Source of the DNA: Oscillospiraceae bacterium | GTDB taxonomy: Bacteria; Bacillota_A; Clostridia; Oscillospirales; Oscillospiraceae | Reading direction: 5' to 3' | Assembly: GCA_017456105.1 (NCBI GenBank) | Contig: JAFTKA010000025.1 | Coordinates: 1-13,875, forward strand | DNA length: 13,875 nt | In this document: one piece after another, positions 1 to 7,129 of the stretch | Layout: each line of letters opens with the position of its first letter | Position numbering within the stretch: position 1 is the first letter of the stretch | The notes under the pieces: generated by a model | The model's input: only the letters and a program-made list of their open reading frames with translations | What the model was told of the DNA's origin: nothing | The model's database searches: none | Made by a program: the position numbers and the translations under genes

Positions 1-29
1 AACACGGCAGAGAAATTCTCTGCCGTGTT
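1..29. terminator. Bidirectional hairpin terminator after the YfcC-like gene
   Basis: Positions 1-14 (AACACGGCAGAGAA) and 16-29 form a perfect 14-bp inverted repeat around a single base, in practice a 12-bp stem with a small loop. On the plus strand it is followed by a T-rich run (ttttattt). It lies 4 bases beyond the stop of the minus-strand carrier gene; the U-tract for that direction falls outside the window. Confidence 0.8.
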
Positions 30-33
30 TTAT

Positions 34-1488
34 TTAATATCCAATGGCAATGCCGAATCCCAACACCAAAACCGAGATTGCAAACAGCAATAGCTGCAGC
101 TTCCAGGTCCACTTCAGCCATTTCCAGTAGGAAACATTGGCCATGGAAAGACCGATCAGCAGCACCGGGTTGGTGGGCAGGATCACATCGGTAAAGCCGT
201 CTGCCATACAGTAGGTCAGAATCACCAGGTTCGGAGAAATGCCGAGAGCCTCGGTAATGGGCAGCACGATGGGCATCACCAGGAAGATCTTGGCCGATGC
301 CGAGCCGATGAACATTTGCAAAAACAGGATCAGCACGTAGATCAGAAGGATCGCAACAAATTTGCTCTTGCCCTCCAGCAGTTGGAGTACAAAGTTCATC
401 ACCGTGTCGATGATGCCGCTTTCCTCCATCACCAGCTTTACAGAGGAGGCAATGGCGATCATCAATACCGCCGGGAGCATGGTTACCGCACCCTTGGCAA
501 AGCAGCTCATGACCCGTCCGAATTTCTTGCAGACGATCAGACCGGAAATAATGCCGGAGATCAAAAAGCTTGCCGCCAGAATGGGGATCGCAAAGCCCGA
601 AATGGCACGGATACAGGCGATGGCCACCAAAAGCACGCCCTGAATGGCGAAGAAGCAGGCATAGACCCGGAAGACCTTCCTTTGGTTTTCCGGCATGACC
701 TCATTTTCGACTGCCATGGTTTCCCGCTTCTTCTGATCGGCATCATAGGTGGGAGAGCACTGGGGTCTTCTCTCGATCTTCTTCAGGTACAGCATTAAAA
801 AGCCGCACAAAATCAGGTACACGATCACAAAGAATACGATTCTCAGCCATGCACCGGAGGAGGCGTGGACCCCTGCGTACTGTGCCGCCGTGCCAACCGA
901 GAAGGGGTTGGTGATGGCAGTGGAGAAGCCGAAGCAGGCCGCCAGCAAGCAGGCACCCAGGCCGATCATGGTGTCCATCTTCATGGACAGCATAAATACG
1001 ATCACCAAAGGCAATAGCGTTACCAGCTCCTCAAACATACCGAAAAGGCTGCCGAACAGCATAAACACCAGCACCGTAATGCACACCACAGGGCCGCCCT
1101 TATCCCGGACCCGGCCCAAAATGCTGGCAATAAAGGTCTTAATGCCGCCGGTTTTGTCCAGGATATTGAAAACACCGCTCATCACCAGCAAAAACACACT
1201 GATCATAATAATGGTGATGCCGTCCTCGGTGCCGAACACCCGGAAAGGTGCAGTCAGGACTTTGTCAAAGGAGATCCCCTTGACGCCCAGCTCTGTATAA
1301 GTGCCGGGAATGATATTGTTTTCAGCATCTCTTGCGAAGCTTCCCTGGGGCACGAAATAGCTCAGCGATCCGCAAAGGAACAATATCGCCAGCAAAATCG
1401 CCACCACCATAATAAAGGATTTTACGCTGATGCTGGAAAAGGCTTGTTCTTTTTCTGCCGTCGTTTTCTCTTTTGTCTTTGTTAAAAT
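34..1488 (-). CDS. YfcC/DcuC-family membrane carrier, probable ATT start
   Basis: A polytopic membrane protein with about twelve hydrophobic segments, resembling the YfcC family (C4-dicarboxylate anaerobic carrier superfamily, DcuC-like). The family is thought to move carboxylates or amino acids; the substrate cannot be told from sequence. The N-terminal stretch SVKSFIMVVAILLAILF followed by SYFVPQGSF is the part that recalls YfcC proteins. The first ordinary start is the ATG at 1410, but it has no ribosome site and falls inside the first membrane segment. The reading frame stays open upstream to an ideal GGAGGG (1500-1495), 6 bases before an ATT codon at 1488-1486. That start adds 26 residues (a charged leader, then FSSISVKSF) and gives 484 residues. 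The gene begins 16 bases after the stop of the upstream VTT-acyltransferase gene, so they form one operon, possibly translationally coupled. The family call is fairly sure; the start is an inference. Confidence 0.82.
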   Translation of the reverse strand: MLTKTKEKTTAEKEQAFSSISVKSFIMVVAILLAILFLCGSLSYFVPQGSFARDAENNIIPGTYTELGVKGISFDKVLTAPFRVFGTEDGITIIMISVFLLVMSGVFNILDKTGGIKTFIASILGRVRDKGGPVVCITVLVFMLFGSLFGMFEELVTLLPLVIVFMLSMKMDTMIGLGACLLAACFGFSTAITNPFSVGTAAQYAGVHASSGAWLRIVFFVIVYLILCGFLMLYLKKIERRPQCSPTYDADQKKRETMAVENEVMPENQRKVFRVYACFFAIQGVLLVAIACIRAISGFAIPILAASFLISGIISGLIVCKKFGRVMSCFAKGAVTMLPAVLMIAIASSVKLVMEESGIIDTVMNFVLQLLEGKSKFVAILLIYVLILFLQMFIGSASAKIFLVMPIVLPITEALGISPNLVILTYCMADGFTDVILPTNPVLLIGLSMANVSYWKWLKWTWKLQLLLFAISVLVLGFGIAIGY

Positions 1489-1504
1489 ATGAATCCCTCC
1501 TGTT

Positions 1505-3415
1505 TTACGCCTGTTCGTCCTTCAAAAGCATGGACGCCAGATACCAATCCACCGCCGACCGCTTCTCCTGGGGCACGAAATACCAGAGCTCTGTACCGTT
1601 GTAGATCTCAAAATTTTCACCGGCACCGAACAGCAATCTGTAGATATGCTCCATGGGGAACAGCCGTTCCACGGTTTCGCCGTCCCTGGTGCCGCTATAG
1701 AAAAGTCCCTGACGGCTGAGCCGGCATACACCCTGTCCTGCACTGCGGGTCAGACCGTTGCCGTCGCTGGGAAGCCGCAATTCCACTGAAGATGTGAGGA
1801 CAAATTCCTCATTTTCGGAGATCTCCTTTGCCAAAAGCTCCTTTTGCCAGTCATACCACTGGGCAAGATTTTGGAATCGGAAACCGCCGGTGAAGCCATA
1901 GCGGTTATCCACGGACGTCAGGTAGCCGCAGTCTTCACAGAACACCTTGTTCTTTTTGGTGGTAAGGGTGTATTTCTTTCCGCAGACGGGACAGGTGGTC
2001 AGGATATTTTCCAGTCCCTCAGCCATACGCCGGTTGCGGTAGCGTTGCTTGGGTCGGGTCTCAAGCCATTCAAATTCGTCATAATACAGCCGCTGCTCCA
2101 CACCGGCCTTGAGCTGTTCCACAGAAAGGCTCTTCACCTGTTCTGCAGTGTAGAGAATATCCAGCTCCGCCTCTACCCGTGATCCCCGACGGAAGCCCTT
2201 GCCCCACTTGGGATTGGCAAAATAGTCGCCGCTGAACTTGATGGTGTAAACGGAAACACCGGATTTTTTCAGGAAGGAATAGGTGCTCTCCTGAACGTCC
2301 TCAAACCGGCCGGCCGTGGAGAGCCGGGCCTCCGGCATCATGGTCAGGCAGCCGCCTTCTTTGAGAACCTTCAGGCAGTTTTTGGTGCTTTCCATATCCA
2401 GAGCGAACATACTCTTGGGGAAGCCGCCCACCTGCTTGAGAAGCCATCGCAGGTATTTATGGTAAAAATACAGTCTTGCGATAATGTAATTGGCCTGTTC
2501 CTTTTTCAGCAGCTTGTCGGCATAGAGGAAGTCGATAAACGAGCCGTGATTACACAGCACAATGGCCGGCTTTTGCAACCTTCCTACCTTGTTGACCGCC
2601 TGGATCTTCACGCCCCGCAGCCGGAAGTATGCCTTGCACACCACCCGCAGGATCCCCAGCAAAAAGCCATTGGGCTTGCGGACCTCGTGCCGGGTGGACT
2701 TTTTATGCTTGTCGGCATAGTTATTCAGCTTGGAGAACAATCTGTCCTTTTTCAGCATCATCACTGCCAGCAGGATCAAAAGCACACCGAACACACAAAC
2801 CGACACGATCCAGCTGGAGGCGATGGCCATATAACCAAGACCCACGCCGATGCAAATTGACGGCAGAGAGCCCAGCATGGTTACGGTGATATACCGCCGG
2901 TAACTCATTCCGGTGCTGGCGGCAAAAAAGCAGATCATACCGTAGGGGATCGCCGGCAGGAAATAGAGAATAAAAATGATTAGAATACATTTGTTAGACT
3001 CTGCGATCTTCTCCAGATCCAGATGCAGTTTTTTGATAAAGAAGCCCCGAAGCTTATCGCCAAAGGTTTTTTGCAGCAGGTAGATGACGGTGTTTCCTAT
3101 CAATACGCCGATTCCGCAGCACAGAAGGCCGATGGGGAAGCCGAAGGTCAGACCACCCAGCACCTGCACCGGCTCAGCAGGCAGCACCGCACAGATCACC
3201 TGCAAAAGGGCCAGTGCCACTACGGTGATGTATCCCTTCCAGCCGAATTCGCTTAGTTTATCCCGCAATTCCTCATTGGAGAGGTCGTCGTTGAAAACGC
3301 TTTTCAGCAGATCAAAATTATCGCCGGAGAACACGAACACCATCAGAAGTGCCAGGAACACGATCAGTCCGATGGCGATCTTCAGCTTGCTTTTGGTCTC
3401 CTTTTTTATAGCCAT
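1505..3415 (-). CDS. VTT (DedA-like) domain / PlsC acyltransferase / zinc ribbon fusion
   Basis: A 636-residue membrane protein with four modules. Residues 11-30 are a first membrane helix. Residues about 60-220 are a VTT/SNARE-associated (DedA, TMEM41/VMP1-like) domain with the LPAEPVQVLGG and GLLCCGIGVLIGNT re-entrant motifs. Residues about 265-430 are a PlsC-type glycerolipid acyltransferase with H290-x4-D295 (NHGSFID) and PEARLSTAG at 361-369, the equivalent of the PEGTR motif. Residues 475-496 are a zinc ribbon (C475, C478, C493, C496). Residues about 535-615 are rich in beta strands and look PH/GRAM-like. VTT proteins are known lipid transporters or scramblases and PlsC enzymes acylate lysophospholipids, so a joint role in phospholipid or lipid-carrier handling is inferred. 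The frame could open at GTG 3424 or TTG 3421, but AAGGAGG (3432-3426) sits 10 bases before ATG 3415, which I chose. It is the first gene of an operon with the YfcC-like carrier. Confidence 0.88.
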   Translation of the reverse strand: MAIKKETKSKLKIAIGLIVFLALLMVFVFSGDNFDLLKSVFNDDLSNEELRDKLSEFGWKGYITVVALALLQVICAVLPAEPVQVLGGLTFGFPIGLLCCGIGVLIGNTVIYLLQKTFGDKLRGFFIKKLHLDLEKIAESNKCILIIFILYFLPAIPYGMICFFAASTGMSYRRYITVTMLGSLPSICIGVGLGYMAIASSWIVSVCVFGVLLILLAVMMLKKDRLFSKLNNYADKHKKSTRHEVRKPNGFLLGILRVVCKAYFRLRGVKIQAVNKVGRLQKPAIVLCNHGSFIDFLYADKLLKKEQANYIIARLYFYHKYLRWLLKQVGGFPKSMFALDMESTKNCLKVLKEGGCLTMMPEARLSTAGRFEDVQESTYSFLKKSGVSVYTIKFSGDYFANPKWGKGFRRGSRVEAELDILYTAEQVKSLSVEQLKAGVEQRLYYDEFEWLETRPKQRYRNRRMAEGLENILTTCPVCGKKYTLTTKKNKVFCEDCGYLTSVDNRYGFTGGFRFQNLAQWYDWQKELLAKEISENEEFVLTSSVELRLPSDGNGLTRSAGQGVCRLSRQGLFYSGTRDGETVERLFPMEHIYRLLFGAGENFEIYNGTELWYFVPQEKRSAVDWYLASMLLKDEQA

Positions 3416-3456
3416 TTCCAACACACCTCCTTCGGGAAATTATGAACATTTTTTTA

Positions 3457-3485
3457 ATTGTAACACAATTCGACAAATTTCACAA
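3457..3485 (-). promoter_or_regulatory. Sigma-A promoter of the VTT-acyltransferase operon
   Basis: On the minus strand TTGTGA (3485-3480), a 17-base spacer, and TACAAT (3462-3457). It lies about 40 bases upstream of the start codon and diverges from the lipoprotein promoter at 3520-3548. Confidence 0.7.
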
Positions 3486-3519
3486 GAAAAATCTGCAATC
3501 CGGCAGCGGTTTTTTCCCC

Positions 3520-3548
3520 TTGCTTTTTCCTGCCGGCGGGTGTATAAT
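3520..3548 (+). promoter_or_regulatory. Sigma-A promoter of the first lipoprotein gene
   Basis: TTGCTT (3520-3525), a 17-base spacer and a perfect TATAAT (3543-3548), about 38 bases ahead of the ATG. The ribosome site AAGGAG lies at 3571-3576. Confidence 0.8.
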
Positions 3549-3586
3549 CAGGTGGCCAATATCATAAATAAAGGAGAGGTTCTGTT

Positions 3587-4012
3587 ATGAAAAAAATTAT
3601 CGCACTTGTTTTGGCACTGGTTCTTTCCCTGTCCCTGGTCGCTTGCGGCGGCGGCTCTGCTGACGCTCCCAAGGTCGACAACTCCAAGATTGCTGCGTAC
3701 ATCGAGGCAAATAAGGCTGATCTGGTTTCCTCTATGGAGAGCAGCTTCGCTACTTCCTCCGGTATGACCTGCACCTCCGACATCAAGGTCGAGGGTATGG
3801 GCTTCGTGATGACCATCAACATCAACGAGCTGGACGAGGTTGACGCTGCCACCAAGGATCTGCTGCAGGAGACCTACGACGCTATGGACTCCGTGTTCGA
3901 GTCCGCTCTGGAGACCATGCAGAAGGATCTGCCCGAGATCGAGTACTTTGAAGTTGTGGTTTGCGAAGTAGACGGCGACGTACTGGCTACCGTTACTGCC
4001 GGCAACAAGTAA
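3587..4012 (+). CDS. Small secreted lipoprotein (DUF4854-like)
   Basis: A 141-residue lipoprotein. A short positive N-terminus (MKK), a hydrophobic core and the lipobox LVAC give lipidation at Cys20, followed by a GGGSADAP linker. The mature part (about 120 residues) is acidic. From memory it resembles DUF4854-type clostridial lipoproteins, which typically pair a helical segment of the form AAYIEANK with a GM-rich strand region; that assignment is tentative and no function is known. The product would be anchored to the outer face of the membrane. The gene has its own near-consensus promoter, an AAGGAG ribosome site 10 bases before the ATG, and a strong terminator, so it is monocistronic. Codon use is strongly biased to the same set as the dikinase gene at the right end (GAC, CTG, ATC, AAG, TCC), which suggests high expression. 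Confidence 0.85.
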   Translation: MKKIIALVLALVLSLSLVACGGGSADAPKVDNSKIAAYIEANKADLVSSMESSFATSSGMTCTSDIKVEGMGFVMTININELDEVDAATKDLLQETYDAMDSVFESALETMQKDLPEIEYFEVVVCEVDGDVLATVTAGNK

Positions 4013-4022
4013 TCCGATTAAG

Positions 4023-4056
4023 AAAAAAGCCCTCCCCCCCGGGAGGGCTTTTTGTT
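4023..4056 (+). terminator. Rho-independent terminator after the lipoprotein gene
   Basis: Stem GCCCTCCC (4029-4036) and GGGAGGGC (4041-4048) with a CCCC loop, flanked by an A-run on the left and TTTTTGTTT on the right. The end of the T-tract merges into the TTGACA box of the next promoter. Confidence 0.9.
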
Positions 4057-4084
4057 TGACACTCAGGCCCGCCCATGATATACT
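4056..4084 (+). promoter_or_regulatory. Strong sigma-A promoter of the zinc-ribbon gene
   Basis: Perfect TTGACA (4056-4061), a 17-base spacer and TATACT (4079-4084). The -35 box begins in the T-tract of the preceding terminator, so the two transcription units are packed without a gap. Confidence 0.85.
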
Positions 4085-4130
4085 GTATGTACAGACCCTA
4101 ATATAATTTGTCTGTAAAGGAGAAATGAAA

Positions 4131-4538
4131 ATGGCAGCGAAAGTCAGAATTAAATGTCCCAAATGCGGTGAGGTAGAAAACTACCGGGACGATAATGTCA
4201 ATTGCGTTAAGTGCAAGTCCCCCATTGATCTGTCCGAGGGCGGCAATATCTACCTGTACCGTCAGGGTTCTCCCTTTGGTATCGCCGGCGGCTTCGGCAT
4301 TTACCTGAACAATGATCCCTACGGCTATATTGCCAACCGGGAGCTGATCCGTATGCCCCTGCCCTACGGTACATACAACCTCCACGTTGCTGTTGGTATG
4401 AACAGAAGATGCCACGATGTGGAGATCACCCTCTCTCCGGAGAACAAGGACGTGTATATGAAGGTATATATGAAGCCCGGCTTCATCTCCAACACCTTCG
4501 TATTAGTGCCTGTCGACCCCAATCTGCTGGATCTGTAA
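4131..4538 (+). CDS. Zinc-ribbon protein with beta-rich C-terminal domain
   Basis: A soluble 135-residue protein. Residues 9-28 form a zinc ribbon with two CxxC knuckles (C9, C12, C25, C28). From about residue 38 the chain is beta-rich: YLYRQGS, then a GFGIYLNND strand pair, PLPYGTYNLHVAV, and a further strand before MKPGF. This pattern (a positively marked strand, a displayed ligand-like segment, a 'PyG.y' turn) recalls small DUF2846-like beta-sandwich domains, but I cannot confirm it. Two starts are possible, ATG 4125 and ATG 4131; AAGGAG (4117-4122) lies 2 bases before the first and 8 before the second, so 4131 is preferred. It is transcribed alone from a near-perfect promoter and ends in a strong hairpin. 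No function is assigned; the zinc ribbon could bind nucleic acid or be only structural. Confidence 0.82.
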   Translation: MAAKVRIKCPKCGEVENYRDDNVNCVKCKSPIDLSEGGNIYLYRQGSPFGIAGGFGIYLNNDPYGYIANRELIRMPLPYGTYNLHVAVGMNRRCHDVEITLSPENKDVYMKVYMKPGFISNTFVLVPVDPNLLDL

Positions 4539-4545
4539 AGCATAA

Positions 4546-4578
4546 GCCCTGCGGCACAGCCGCAGGGCGTTTATTTTA
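4546..4578 (+). terminator. Rho-independent terminator after the zinc-ribbon gene
   Basis: Perfect 10-bp stem GCCCTGCGGC (4546-4555) and GCCGCAGGGC (4559-4568) with an ACA loop, followed by GTTTATTTTA. Confidence 0.88.
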
Positions 4579-4590
4579 CAATTTATCTAT

Positions 4591-4619
4591 TTGAAATGGT
4601 ACCGCTCCTATGGTATACT
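4591..4619 (+). promoter_or_regulatory. Sigma-A promoter of the DUF1538/P-II operon
   Basis: TTGAAA (4591-4596), a 17-base spacer and TATACT (4614-4619). It is followed at once by an 18-bp palindrome that would cover the transcription start. Confidence 0.82.
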
Positions 4620-4637
4620 AATTAACGATCGTTAATT
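4620..4637. promoter_or_regulatory. 18-bp perfect palindrome, likely repressor operator
   Basis: AATTAACGATCGTTAATT is a perfect 18-bp dyad, abutting the -10 box and spanning the expected transcription start. Its size and position fit a repressor that blocks initiation, and the shape resembles TetR-family operators. No TetR-type gene is present in the window, so the binding protein is unknown. Confidence 0.7.
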
Positions 4638-4659
4638 TGTGAAATTTTGAGGTGTATTC

Positions 4660-6192
4660 ATGGCACATATTCTCGCTTCTGTGAAAGAATCCCTGAAGTC
4701 GGTGCTGCCCATCGCCTTGATCGTTTTGATCCTGTCGGTCAGCTTTGTTGACCTGGACGCCGGTGTGCTGGTGCTGTTTTTATTCGGAACGATCTTGCTG
4801 ATTTTGGGTATGAGCTTTTTCACCGTGGGCTCGGGCATCTCCATGGAGCCCCTGGGCGACGGCATGGGCAAATCCCTGAATAAAAAGAGCCGGTTTCTCC
4901 TGCCCCTGCTGATCTGCTTTGTATTGGGCGTTCTGATCACCATTTCCGAGCCGGATCTGCAGGTGTTGGCAGAGCAGGTTCCTGCCATTGAAAATTCCCT
5001 TTTGATCGGCTGCGTAGGCCTGGGTGTAGGCTTGTTTCTCAGCATCACCCTGATCCGAAACCGGAAGGGTATTCCCCTGCGGACGCTGCTTCTGATCTTC
5101 TACGGCCTGATCATTATGCTTGCCTTCTTTGCTCCCCGGGAGTTTATCCCCACCGCCTTTGATTCCGGCGGCGTTACCACGGGCCCCATTACCGTACCCT
5201 TTATTATGGCTCTGGGTGCCGGTCTTGCCGCCAACAAAAAGGGCAAGCAGGCAGGTGAACACAGCTTTGGTCTGGTTGCCCTTTGCAGCATCGGCCCGAT
5301 CCTGTCGGTACTGCTTTTGAGCATCTTCTACAAGCCCGACGCCTCCGGCCCGGCAGTCCAGGTCGTGCCGGAGATCCTGACCTCCACGGAGGCCTTCCGG
5401 CAGTTTGCCCTGGCTCTTCCCAAGTACGCAGAAGAGGTGGCTCTGGCCTTTGTGCCCATTGTTTTCATTTTTGTTCTCTTCCAGCTGATCACCAGAAGAT
5501 ACCATATCCACAATTTCTTCAGAATGACCGTGGGCTTTGTTTACACTTACATCGGTCTTGTGCTGTTTTTGACCGGTGCCAATGTGGGCTTTATGCCCGC
5601 CGGCAGACTGATCGGCGGGGAGCTTGCCGGTGGCTCTCTGAAGACCCTGCTGATCCCCATTGGTATGCTGATGGGCTACTTTGTGGTTGCCGCCGAGCCT
5701 GCTGTCCACTCTTTGAAGCGGCAGGTCAACGAGGTTACCAACGGTGCGATCACCCAAAAATCCGTTGCCCTGGCGCTTTCCATCGGCGTTTCCGTCTCCG
5801 TTGGCATCGCCATGCTGAGAGTTCTGACCGGTGTTCCCATTCTGCCGTTTTTGATCTGCGGCTATGTGATCTCCATTGTCATCAGCTTCTTCGTACCGGC
5901 CATCTACACCGGCATCGCCTTTGACTCCGGCGGTGTCGCCAGCGGTCCTATGACCTCCACCTTTATGCTGCCCTTTGCTATGGGTGCTTGTCAGGCTCTG
6001 GGGGGAAATGTGATGACCGATGCCTTCGGCATCGTGGCATTGATCGCCATGGCCCCGCTGATCACTATTCAGGTTTTGGGCCTGTATGAAAGACGAAAAC
6101 ACGCTTACAAAGTCCGCAAGCTCCACACAGAGCTGAGTATGATCAAAGACGACATCGTAATTTTTGACGGGGAGGGCCACAACAATGCGTAA
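4660..6192 (+). CDS. DUF1538 family integral membrane protein (putative transporter)
   Basis: A 510-residue protein with about twelve to fourteen hydrophobic segments, recognised as the DUF1538 family. It is an internal duplication: AFDSGGVTTGPITVPF (167-182) and AFDSGGVASGPMTSTF (420-435) are copies of one motif. The pairs near 53-66/303-315 (F.G.G....P) and 97-107/346-356 (EP..Q/S......V) also match. Two related halves are typical of secondary transporters with pseudo-symmetry; the substrate is unknown and transport itself is inferred. The start ATG 4660 follows a TGAGGTG ribosome site (4648-4654). The gene overlaps the following P-II-like gene by 8 bases, so the two products are probably made together and interact. 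Expression likely answers to the palindrome at 4620-4637. The charged C-terminal tail (residues 477-510) is cytosolic and could be the contact site for the P-II partner. Confidence 0.9.
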   Translation: MAHILASVKESLKSVLPIALIVLILSVSFVDLDAGVLVLFLFGTILLILGMSFFTVGSGISMEPLGDGMGKSLNKKSRFLLPLLICFVLGVLITISEPDLQVLAEQVPAIENSLLIGCVGLGVGLFLSITLIRNRKGIPLRTLLLIFYGLIIMLAFFAPREFIPTAFDSGGVTTGPITVPFIMALGAGLAANKKGKQAGEHSFGLVALCSIGPILSVLLLSIFYKPDASGPAVQVVPEILTSTEAFRQFALALPKYAEEVALAFVPIVFIFVLFQLITRRYHIHNFFRMTVGFVYTYIGLVLFLTGANVGFMPAGRLIGGELAGGSLKTLLIPIGMLMGYFVVAAEPAVHSLKRQVNEVTNGAITQKSVALALSIGVSVSVGIAMLRVLTGVPILPFLICGYVISIVISFFVPAIYTGIAFDSGGVASGPMTSTFMLPFAMGACQALGGNVMTDAFGIVALIAMAPLITIQVLGLYERRKHAYKVRKLHTELSMIKDDIVIFDGEGHNNA

Positions 6193-6853
6193 AAAAATAT
6201 TAGCCCTTTTATCCATCGTGGAACCCGGCAAAGGCAAGAAGCTCATCAAGGCCCTGCACGAATTGAATATCCGGATCAATTTCCACACCATCGGTTTTGG
6301 TACTGCCCCCACGGAGATGATGGACCTTTTCGGTTTGGGTACAAACAGCAAGGACGTGATCATCAGCCTGGGTGCGGAAAGTGATATCCGGGATATGGTC
6401 GCCAATTTCGGTGAGTCCTTTCAGAGCCATTCCAAATACGGTGGCCTGATGATCATTCTCGACGTGGCCGCAGCCGGAAGGATTCTCAGTGAGATCCTGA
6501 ACTTTAACGTCAGTCAGAACAAGGAAAGGGAGCAGGTAAATATGCAGAACGAACACCATAAAAATCTGATCGTCATATCGGTCAATGAAGGATATAGCGA
6601 AGATGTGATGCAGGTGGCAAGAAAAGCCGGTGCCACCGGCGGCACGGTACTCAAAGGCCGTCTGGCGGACTTCGAGCAGTTTGCCGAGTTCGTGGACGCC
6701 AAGGTGGACGGCGAGCGGGAAATGCTCTGCATTCTGGCTCCTGCCAAGGTCAGCAAGCAGATCATGGAGGAGGTCAACAGCCACTTTGGTCTGAGTTCCC
6801 CTGCCAACGGCATTATCTTCGCCCTTCCCACGGAAAAGGCTTTCAAGATCTAA
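6185..6853 (+). CDS. P-II family-like regulator with two tandem P-II domains
   Basis: A soluble 222-residue protein with two P-II (GlnB-like, ferredoxin-fold) domains. Residues 1-105 start KKILALLSIVEPGKGKKLIK, with a shortened T-loop region around GFGTAPTEMMDLFGLG. Residues about 126-222 hold the clearer P-II signature: NLIVISVNEGYSEDVM (127-142), then AGATGGTVLKGR (149-159, the nucleotide-binding B-loop pattern of the family). A classical P-II protein is about 112 residues, so this is a fused or duplicated form. P-II proteins sense ATP/ADP and 2-oxoglutarate or related ligands and bind membrane transporters, so this is probably the gate or sensor of the DUF1538 protein. No PII uridylylation-site tyrosine is evident in a canonical T-loop. 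The ATG at 6185 follows GGGGAGGG (6170-6177); an in-frame upstream start at 6164 lacks a ribosome site and would lengthen the overlap. Confidence 0.87.
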   Translation: MRKKILALLSIVEPGKGKKLIKALHELNIRINFHTIGFGTAPTEMMDLFGLGTNSKDVIISLGAESDIRDMVANFGESFQSHSKYGGLMIILDVAAAGRILSEILNFNVSQNKEREQVNMQNEHHKNLIVISVNEGYSEDVMQVARKAGATGGTVLKGRLADFEQFAEFVDAKVDGEREMLCILAPAKVSKQIMEEVNSHFGLSSPANGIIFALPTEKAFKI

Positions 6854-6887
6854 ATAAAAAAGAGGCCCAAGGGCCTCTTTTTTATTT
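6852..6887. terminator. Bidirectional terminator shared by convergent genes
   Basis: A perfect 17-bp inverted repeat (6852-6868 and 6871-6887) with an AA loop; core GAGGCCC/GGGCCTC flanked by A- and T-runs on both sides. It contains two bases of the P-II stop codon (6851-6853) and the whole stop codon of the convergent small membrane protein gene (6884-6882). Confidence 0.92.
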
Positions 6888-7103
6888 CTCTTCTTCCTGC
6901 TTTTTAAGCTTTCTGCTGTAGCCGATCATCAGGATACCTGCGGCGGCAAACAGAATGTCGCCTGCCAGGTAGGCGTATTTCTGAAAATCACCCATGGCCG
7001 TCATATTGGCAAAATCCATCACAAAGCAGATGATGACATCCATGGCAAAGGCCAACAGAATTGCACAAATACCGGCAATCATAAATGCTGCACTTTTTTT
7101 CAT
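6882..7103 (-). CDS. Small two-helix membrane protein
   Basis: A 73-residue protein with two hydrophobic helices (about residues 5-31 and 45-62) and a charged tail, RKLKKQEEEK. No family is recognised. ATG 7103 has AAGGAG (7115-7110) 6 bases upstream, a well-placed ribosome site that supports a real gene despite the small size. It starts 26 bases after the stop of the zinc-ribbon membrane protein and lacks its own promoter, so it is the second gene of that unit. The stop codon lies inside the shared terminator. A role as an accessory membrane subunit is possible but unsupported. Confidence 0.72.
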   Translation of the reverse strand: MKKSAAFMIAGICAILLAFAMDVIICFVMDFANMTAMGDFQKYAYLAGDILFAAAGILMIGYSRKLKKQEEEK

Positions 7104-7129
7104 AATGTTCTCCTTTTTCTGTGAATATT

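Noticed and set aside
316..798. A 160-residue plus-strand frame over the YfcC-like gene
   Set aside because: Antisense shadow; composition is His/Gln/Asp rich and no ribosome site is present.
3548..4162. A minus-strand 204-residue frame over the first lipoprotein gene
   Set aside because: Opposite the lipoprotein gene, which has a signal peptide, promoter, ribosome site and terminator; the antisense frame has none.
4780..6405. A 541-residue open frame on the minus strand opposite the DUF1538 gene
   Set aside because: It is antisense to a well-supported gene, is rich in His, Gln, Asn, Asp and Lys with no recognisable fold, and has no promoter or ribosome site. It is a by-product of the codon bias of the sense gene.
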